Origin: Flavobacteriales bacterium
GTDB lineage: Bacteria > Bacteroidota > Bacteroidia > Flavobacteriales > Flavobacteriaceae
Assembly (NCBI GenBank): GCA_027003085.1
Contig: JALWYR010000142.1
Coordinates: forward strand, 1-5,473
Length of the DNA: 5,473 bases
Reading direction: 5' to 3'
The position numbers and the translations under genes were made by a program. Below, piece after piece: positions 1 to 5,021 of this stretch; the first letter of the stretch is position 1, and every line of letters begins with the position of its first letter. Under the pieces are notes generated by a model. That model ran no database searches, was not told the origin of the DNA, and saw only the letters and a list, made by a program, of their open reading frames with translations.

Positions 1-12
1 GTAGGAGAACGC

Positions 13-33
13 AAATCGTAAATCTTAAATCGA
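13..33. repeat. Three-copy 7-base tandem repeat in AT-rich flank
   Basis: Three consecutive heptamers, AAATCGT, AAATCTT and AAATCGA, lie head to tail, followed by a related stretch around 42-54 (TTCGATATTC). This is directly visible. Short degenerate repeats of this flavour are, from memory, common in Bacteroidota intergenic DNA, but I cannot confirm a family. No coding frame here is convincing. It sits directly beside the GC-rich structured block, so both may belong to one composite intergenic repeat. Confidence 0.55.
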
Positions 34-55
34 TTACTCGGTGTTCGATATTCAA

Positions 56-71
56 GCGCGATTTATCGCGC
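56..71. repeat. Perfect hairpin at the left edge of the GC-rich block
   Basis: GCGCGA at 56-61 is the exact reverse complement of TCGCGC at 66-71, with a TTTA loop. It marks the switch from AT-rich to GC-rich sequence. No T-run follows on either strand, so it is not a standard intrinsic terminator. It may be part of the larger structured element to its right. Confidence 0.5.
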
Positions 72-308
72 GCCAAACGCGCCAGGGATGGGAGCGGTAT
101 GAGCCGACGGGGCGCGGCATGGTTTGCTGCCGGCGAGCAGGCTCCGAGGAACCGAGGAGACACCGCAGCCGGCCATAGCAAACCGCCGCACCCAAGGCGA
201 ATTTAAGCGGACAGCCCGGCGGCGCCACGTGAACGCCGGCGGGTGCGAAAGCGCTCCGTCGTCTTGAAGCAACCGCCGGTGCGTGAACGTGTGCGGCGGG
301 GCGCCAAA
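70..308. repeat. GC-rich non-coding block with several hairpins
   Basis: Positions 61-300 contain 164 G or C out of 240 (68%), against about 35% in parts of the antiporter gene and 25 of 60 in bases 1-60. Inverted repeats seen by eye are: 121-128 with 177-184 (GGTTTGCT/AGCAAACC), stacked on 129-134 with 168-173 (GCCGGC) after a three-base bulge; 142-145 with 156-159; 216-221 with 234-239; 241-246 with 251-256 closing a GAAA loop; and 273-278 with 294-299. The octamer GCGCCAAA occurs at both edges (70-77 and 301-308). Frames on both strands are partly open, as expected from high GC, but none has a recognisable protein or credible start. It lies downstream of the 324-2231 gene. It may be a dispersed palindromic intergenic repeat, a structured RNA or a small non-autonomous mobile element. 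No known RNA family was recognised. Confidence 0.5.
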
Positions 309-323
309 AAAATAATCATATCA

Positions 324-2231
324 TCAATCCTTCATCACCCGGAAAACACCTTGACGGCCGTCGGTAAGATAAACGTGAAGGAAATAAACCCCCGCCGAAA
401 GCTGCGACAAATCCAAACGGCGCTCGCCGGCACCGAAATGCATCACCTCCTGGCCCAAACGGTTGGTTAGAAACATCGTTTGCAAAACGGCGCCATTGTG
501 CACCCGCACCGTAAGCGTCCGGTGAACCGGATTGGGAAAAATGTCCACCAGACCTTCCAACTGACTGGTTCCCACGGCCGTAGTGGAAACGGTTACGGCA
601 AAAGCAAGCGTGTTGTTGGTCTCGTCGGTTTCATACATTTCGCCGTCGGGGTCGGCCACCACCAAAACGTAGTAATTCCCGCCCGAAACGTTGGGCACTT
701 GCAGGTTGAGCGTTTTGTCGGAACTGCCGCCCGCATCGATGGGCCACAGCGTTACATCGCCCAGTTCGGTGTCGCTTGTATCGAATTGGTTGTCGGTGGA
801 AAGATAGGCCGCAGCACGGTTTTTGTCGGAACGGTAGGAGGAATTGTTTTCCACGGTAAAACTCACCGAAAAGTTTTGGTTAACCGTCAAGTTCTGGCTG
901 CTGATGCTGCCGTTGGTCATACCCAAATCGGGATGGCCGTGGTCGGTTCCGCAGCGGAAAATATTGCCGGGATTGTAGTAGTGGTCGTTGATCCACATAT
1001 AGTCCTTGTTGCGCTGCGAAGCCCAACGTTGCGAACCCCACTGGCACATACCGCGGCCATGTCCGTAGCGGTCGTGTCCGGCACATACGGGGTCGTAAAT
1101 ACAAGGCCAATCCGACCCGTTGCCCGAATAGCCGTTGCCACAACTGCATGCCGACGAATTGAGGCAATTGTTCTCGGCCGAATATTCCGAAAAGGCCACC
1201 GCACCGCCCGGGGTTTCCACATACTGCCCTTGGGTATCCTGCGCCGCCGACACGCACGAGTTGGCATAATCGCTGTCCCACACCTGCTTGCATGTGGTGG
1301 ACGAAATATCGTAATTGCTGCGTATGGGATGGTAAACGTAGTAGGCCCCGTAGGTGCGATAGGGCAACGAACCCGCTTTGAGCGATTCGGCATCCCAGCT
1401 GGCAATCCATTCATCGTTGAGCCCTTGGCGCACGTAGGTTTCCAAACCCATGGTGCGCACCGAACTACAATCGTTACAGCTACAATTGACGCCCACCCTG
1501 ATCCATCCGGGCATCCGGTCGCAGGATGTGGTGGTGGAAGGTCGCCGTGCCAAGCGGCTATCCACACTACGGAAAAGGTTTTGCACATCCGCCGGAATAT
1601 TGGCTGCCGGCCGGGCTTGGGAAACGGGGGGTGTATGAACCGGTTCCAAACGAAAAGCCTTGACCGTGTAGGCCGTTGGAACGCGGTCGGAAATATGCAG
1701 TGTCCGGTAGCCCGGAGCCGATATTTCGTAATCAATATTTGTAAACGGGTCGATTTTGGAAAAAATTTGTTGCCAACGGGCGCGCGTTAGCACAAAACGG
1801 CCGTTAGCAAATGGGAATTGCCAGCTTTGTTTTCCCACCGTGATTCTTACCCGCCCCGAAGGAACGGGCCCCAAGGTGGTGGCATTCTGCACCAGGGCAT
1901 CCATAAGTAAATCCGGACGGGTGTCTAATGTGCGCTGCGGCACGTCGAGCAGGAAGCCCAAATCCATATCCTTGTCGATGTGATATTGCCCATAAACCGG
2001 TTCAAAACCCGGGGCGGCCACCGTAATGGCTACGTCCCCTTGCAGGTTCAGTGTAAAAACCGGCTTACCGGAACGGAAAATATGCGTTCCATCATTTGCT
2101 TGCACCCGCAGAAAAACGGGTGTAACCCCTTGGAAATTTGTAGCGTTTTCCACGGTAATTTGCACACGGTGTTGCGCATACAAGGCACCGGTTAGCCAAA
2201 ACATCAACAGGGTGGGAAATAATTTTTTCAT
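324..2231 (-). CDS. Secreted SpoIID/LytB-domain protein with CARDB and T9SS type A sorting domains
   Basis: This encodes a 635-residue exported protein. Domains in order: a signal peptide (residues 1-20, MKK start, hydrophobic core, ending ALYAQ); two beta-rich modules (about 21-100 and 108-197) that resemble carboxypeptidase-regulatory-like domains, with matching APGFEPVY and APGYRTLH motifs; a SpoIID/LytB domain (about 243-425); a CARDB-like domain (about 431-549, ending ETDETNN); and a T9SS type A sorting tail (about 561-635, with DIFPNPV, GQEV and LSAGVYFL). In the SpoIID domain, E274 in NDEW aligns with the catalytic glutamate (E88) of the Bacillus SpoIID lytic transglycosylase. ESLKAG and YRTYGAYYV match the usual EALKAQAVAARTYA, and GHGRGMCQWG matches GHGxGMSQ. 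All 13 cysteines lie at residues 237-427. The ATG at 2231 is chosen because it begins the signal peptide; an in-frame TTG at 2270 would add 13 residues ahead of it. The gene ends TGATGA. A surface or secreted peptidoglycan-active role is inferred; activity is unproven, because non-sporulating bacteria use this fold in poorly known ways. Confidence 0.9.
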   Translation of the reverse strand: MKKLFPTLLMFWLTGALYAQHRVQITVENATNFQGVTPVFLRVQANDGTHIFRSGKPVFTLNLQGDVAITVAAPGFEPVYGQYHIDKDMDLGFLLDVPQRTLDTRPDLLMDALVQNATTLGPVPSGRVRITVGKQSWQFPFANGRFVLTRARWQQIFSKIDPFTNIDYEISAPGYRTLHISDRVPTAYTVKAFRLEPVHTPPVSQARPAANIPADVQNLFRSVDSRLARRPSTTTSCDRMPGWIRVGVNCSCNDCSSVRTMGLETYVRQGLNDEWIASWDAESLKAGSLPYRTYGAYYVYHPIRSNYDISSTTCKQVWDSDYANSCVSAAQDTQGQYVETPGGAVAFSEYSAENNCLNSSACSCGNGYSGNGSDWPCIYDPVCAGHDRYGHGRGMCQWGSQRWASQRNKDYMWINDHYYNPGNIFRCGTDHGHPDLGMTNGSISSQNLTVNQNFSVSFTVENNSSYRSDKNRAAAYLSTDNQFDTSDTELGDVTLWPIDAGGSSDKTLNLQVPNVSGGNYYVLVVADPDGEMYETDETNNTLAFAVTVSTTAVGTSQLEGLVDIFPNPVHRTLTVRVHNGAVLQTMFLTNRLGQEVMHFGAGERRLDLSQLSAGVYFLHVYLTDGRQGVFRVMKD

Positions 2232-2258
2232 GGGTTGGGATTTGGGTAATAAGTTAGG

Positions 2259-2287
2259 GAAAAATACCAATCAATCCCTGACCCAAA
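2259..2287 (-). promoter_or_regulatory. Possible Bacteroidota-type promoter for the SpoIID-domain gene
   Basis: On the minus strand, TTTG at 2287-2284 is followed after 17 bases by TATTTTTC at 2266-2259. Bacteroidota housekeeping promoters are described as TTG, 17-23 bases, then TAnnTTTG, so the second box matches at 5 of its 6 fixed positions. The predicted start would leave a leader of roughly 20 bases before the ATG at 2231. AT-rich DNA yields such matches by chance, and read-through from the upstream gene is equally possible across only 76 bases. Confidence 0.3.
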
Positions 2288-2307
2288 GCATTATTTATTC
2301 AAAATGT

Positions 2308-3093
2308 TTACTTACCGGATTTTTTATACCTCTTCACAATCCACTCCGTAACCCGCCTGTAAATTTCCGCTTCATCGTATAGTCCGTTTTCTTGCAAAAG
2401 TTGCAAATGTTTTTCGATGGTTTTCCGGTCGCCGCGACGGGCGGGGCCGGTCAATACTTCGGCAGGGTCGTGGCTTAGCATATTGTTGAAATTCCTGCGG
2501 ACCAAAGGAAGCAAGAGATTATAAGGAACATGGGCTTTGTCCGAAATTTCTTTGGCCATTTGCATCATGGCGTTGGTAAAATTGGCCGTAAACACGGCAG
2601 CCACGTGCAATTGCGCACGCTGACTATCGTCGATCACGTGAACGTTTTTCGAAATTCGTACTGCCAGGTCTTGAAGTAACTGCAAATCATGGGCATCGGG
2701 CGCCCAAACCAGCAAGGGAATGCTCTCCCACTCCACCGCACTGCCGGATGTTAAGGTTTGCAAAGGATAAAAAACACCTCGGCGGTCCACTTTCAACACA
2801 TCCGAATGCATCGCTCCCGAAGTGTGCACCGTGAGCACGTTGCGGCCTTTTAAATGCGCGGAAAAATCCGTCAGAACATCGTCTTTCAGGGCCAGAATAA
2901 ATATGTCGGCGGCGGGCATTTGTTCGGGCGTATCCACCACGGGAATATCGCCGGCTACGGCTTTCCATTTTCCGGGATGCCGGTTCCAAAGTCCTACAAT
3001 GTTTACGTTAGGCGCCTGCCGCAGCGCTTCCAAAAGGTGCCGGCCCACATTGCCCGCACCGAAAAGTCCTATACGAATATCGCGTCGGATCAT
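2308..3093 (-). CDS. Rossmann-like/DUF2520 domain protein (NAD(P)-binding oxidoreductase-like)
   Basis: This is a 261-residue cytosolic protein of the DUF2520 (COG5495) family, whose members resemble F420-dependent NADP reductases and 6-phosphogluconate dehydrogenase-type enzymes but have no settled substrate. An N-terminal Rossmann fold (about 6-115) begins with GAGNVG at 12-17, an intact dinucleotide-binding loop. Family-typical motifs follow: HTSGA at 90-94, YPLQT at 109-113, LHVAAVFTANFTN at 162-174, and TGPARRGD at 215-222 followed by TIEKHL, in the helical DUF2520 domain (about 130-255). Length is normal for the family and nothing looks broken. Its ATG overlaps the antiporter stop (ATGA), which implies translational coupling. 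A GGAAGG lies only 3 bases upstream of the ATG, too close to be a normal Shine-Dalgarno site. Family assignment is firm; the reaction is unknown. Confidence 0.9.
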   Translation of the reverse strand: MIRRDIRIGLFGAGNVGRHLLEALRQAPNVNIVGLWNRHPGKWKAVAGDIPVVDTPEQMPAADIFILALKDDVLTDFSAHLKGRNVLTVHTSGAMHSDVLKVDRRGVFYPLQTLTSGSAVEWESIPLLVWAPDAHDLQLLQDLAVRISKNVHVIDDSQRAQLHVAAVFTANFTNAMMQMAKEISDKAHVPYNLLLPLVRRNFNNMLSHDPAEVLTGPARRGDRKTIEKHLQLLQENGLYDEAEIYRRVTEWIVKRYKKSGK

Positions 3094-5021
3094 TCGCCTT
3101 CCAATTTACGTATCACTTGTTCCAAGCTATCGGGCGTTCCCACCACGGTGAGAATATCCCCTTTGCGCAGCCGGGTGTAACCGTGCGTAAACACGGCATT
3201 ATTGCGCCGTTTGAGCGACAGCACGATTACATCGTGCGGCAATTTTAAATCGCGGATATGCAAACCCACCAAATCCGGGTTTTTGACTTCCACGTCCACC
3301 GTATCGGTTTCGCCTTCGGTTCCCAACAAAATATCCACACCTTGCGGCGAACGCACCATGTGCTCCAACATATTGACCAAGGCCGACATGGGTTCCACGG
3401 TTTTGGCTCCCAATTTTTCCATGGTTTCGATATATTTGGCCGAACGGGCCATGGCTATCACGTTTTCGGGGCCTATGTTTTCGTATAACCATTCCAGTAT
3501 GCGGTAGTTAACCCGGTCGTCGGGATGGAGCAATACGAACACATTTACCTTGTCCAAATCCAATTTTTTCAAAAACAACGGACTGTATTCATCCACATGA
3601 TACACCGGGATATCATCCGCTTCCACATCCTTTTGCGAAGTAACGATGCATACGTTCCAACCGCGCCGTCGAAGCGATTTGGCCAGGGTTAGCGAAACGC
3701 TGTCGTAGGAAAAAATACAGGCGGTTTTCCCGCGATCTTCCTTCGAAATCTGCGGCTTTTTGTGGGCTTCGTGCACGTATTCCAAGGCAAATTTAAACAA
3801 AGGCGGCCCCACCAATTGGTTGAGCACAATCATGGCAATGACCACGGTTTCGAATTGCTTACCCCATTGAGGGAAAGCTGTTCCTACCAAAGCCGCCAAT
3901 CCGACTGCAACTCCGGCTTGGGTTATGTATGGCATCCACGCCACGGCATAGTATCTTTTCGGATCTTTGGCCATAAAAACTCCGAAAACGCCTCCCAATA
4001 TCAAAGTGAATATTCGCAACAAGAAAAAAACCAAGGCCAATTTAAAAACCGCCACCAAGGTCTGAACCGACAAAGTGGCTCCGGTCAGCGTAAAAAACAT
4101 TACCAATATTATCGGTAAGGTTCTGTTCAGGATTTCCTCAAACTCAATCCGGAACTTGGTATAATTGACCACATAAAATGCGGCTACTATGGCCGAAAGC
4201 AAGGGTTCTATCTCAAAAGGATGCCTGAAAATATGTTCTGTGTGATCATGTAAAAAATGACCTAATAAATAAATGCTATACCCCGACAAAACGGTTAATA
4301 CGGCTTTTACATTCAAGTGTATTTTTAATTGTAACAGGAACTTGATCAGTACTCCGTAAAACATGCCCAACAATACGGAAGCCAATATTTCGAACAACAA
4401 CAACAAAAAAAACAATGCATCCACTTCATCGCCCAGTGCCACATTTTTCAAAAAAGCAAATACTGCCGAAAACAACAAAATCACCAAAACATCTTTAATA
4501 ACGGTAACACCCATCACCGTTTTGGTAAACGGCCCCCGGGCTCTCATTTCATTGATGATGGCCACAGCCGACGACGGCGATCGCGCCACAAAAATAGTCC
4601 CGAACATCATAGCCACACCCAAACGTTCCATGCTGGTCAATTGACTTAAAAACGGAATGTGGCCGGCAAAATAAAATACCACCAATGTGGAAATAACAAA
4701 TGTAATTACCAACTGTCCGAAAGTCATCCATTTTATGCTTTTCAACCGGCTACGCAAACCGTCTAAGTGAAGCTCGGCACCCGCCGAAAATGCAATAACG
4801 GCCAAAGACAATTCTAAAATAAAATCCAATTTTTTTATGGCATCATCGGTAAGGTAATGCAAAAAGGAATTTCCTGCCACAATACCCAGCAATATCAAAC
4901 CCGTAATAAGGGGAAACTTAAACTTGCGCCGAAAAAATTCGGCAAACTGATAGGCTGCCATCGAAACTAAGCCAAACCCCAACAAATGTTTGACAAACAC
5001 CAATACTTCCGCAGCTTTCAT
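3090..5021 (-). CDS. CPA2-family monovalent cation:proton antiporter with RCK (TrkA-N/TrkA-C) tail
   Basis: This is a 643-residue inner-membrane protein expected to exchange K+ or Na+ for protons, for pH and ion balance. Residues about 8-412 form a Na+/H+ exchanger domain with about 12-13 hydrophobic segments. A conserved stretch contains ARSPSSAVAI (146-155) and RARGPF (160-165), followed by K176-D177, where the ion-binding acidic residue of this fold sits. Residues about 431-558 form a TrkA-N-like Rossmann domain, and about 574-642 a TrkA-C domain (DLVGLHIRDLKL, then LRKGDILTVVGTPDSL). This layout matches KefB/KefC-like transporters gated by cytosolic ligand binding. The expected GxGxxG loop is replaced by FSYDSV at 437-442, so NAD(H) binding in the usual way is doubtful. 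The first residue of the membrane pair is Lys instead of Asp, Asn or Gln. GC content falls from 53% in the RCK part (3121-3360) to 35% in part of the membrane half (4261-4500). The start overlaps the dnaX stop by ATGA. Ion specificity cannot be read from the sequence. Confidence 0.92.
   Translation of the reverse strand: MKAAEVLVFVKHLLGFGLVSMAAYQFAEFFRRKFKFPLITGLILLGIVAGNSFLHYLTDDAIKKLDFILELSLAVIAFSAGAELHLDGLRSRLKSIKWMTFGQLVITFVISTLVVFYFAGHIPFLSQLTSMERLGVAMMFGTIFVARSPSSAVAIINEMRARGPFTKTVMGVTVIKDVLVILLFSAVFAFLKNVALGDEVDALFFLLLLFEILASVLLGMFYGVLIKFLLQLKIHLNVKAVLTVLSGYSIYLLGHFLHDHTEHIFRHPFEIEPLLSAIVAAFYVVNYTKFRIEFEEILNRTLPIILVMFFTLTGATLSVQTLVAVFKLALVFFLLRIFTLILGGVFGVFMAKDPKRYYAVAWMPYITQAGVAVGLAALVGTAFPQWGKQFETVVIAMIVLNQLVGPPLFKFALEYVHEAHKKPQISKEDRGKTACIFSYDSVSLTLAKSLRRRGWNVCIVTSQKDVEADDIPVYHVDEYSPLFLKKLDLDKVNVFVLLHPDDRVNYRILEWLYENIGPENVIAMARSAKYIETMEKLGAKTVEPMSALVNMLEHMVRSPQGVDILLGTEGETDTVDVEVKNPDLVGLHIRDLKLPHDVIVLSLKRRNNAVFTHGYTRLRKGDILTVVGTPDSLEQVIRKLEGE

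Noticed and set aside
63..272. 69-codon minus-strand frame in the GC-rich block
   Set aside because: Stops are rare in such GC-rich DNA and the opposite strand is also open for about 50 codons. The protein has no recognisable motif, and the inverted repeats explain the sequence better.
57..305. RNase P RNA, tmRNA, SRP RNA or tRNA in the GC-rich block
   Set aside because: None of the conserved signatures of these RNAs was found, such as a T-loop GTTCGA arm in a cloverleaf or the RNase P core motifs.
273..312. Intrinsic terminator for the 324-2231 gene
   Set aside because: The T-run (312-306 on the minus strand) comes before the hairpin at 299-273 in the direction of transcription, which is the wrong order, and no T-run follows the hairpin.
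917..1735. 272-codon minus-strand frame inside the SpoIID-domain gene
   Set aside because: It is an out-of-frame shadow of the real gene, rich in Arg, Pro and Thr, with no domain or credible start context.
480..1790. Long open frame of 436 codons on the plus strand
   Set aside because: It lies wholly antisense to the SpoIID-domain gene, has no recognisable domain and a composition expected from a shadow frame; the minus-strand protein has clear family motifs.
2232..2270. TTG at 2270 as start of the SpoIID-domain protein
   Set aside because: It would place 13 residues ahead of a textbook signal peptide beginning MKKLF; the ATG at 2231 is the better start.
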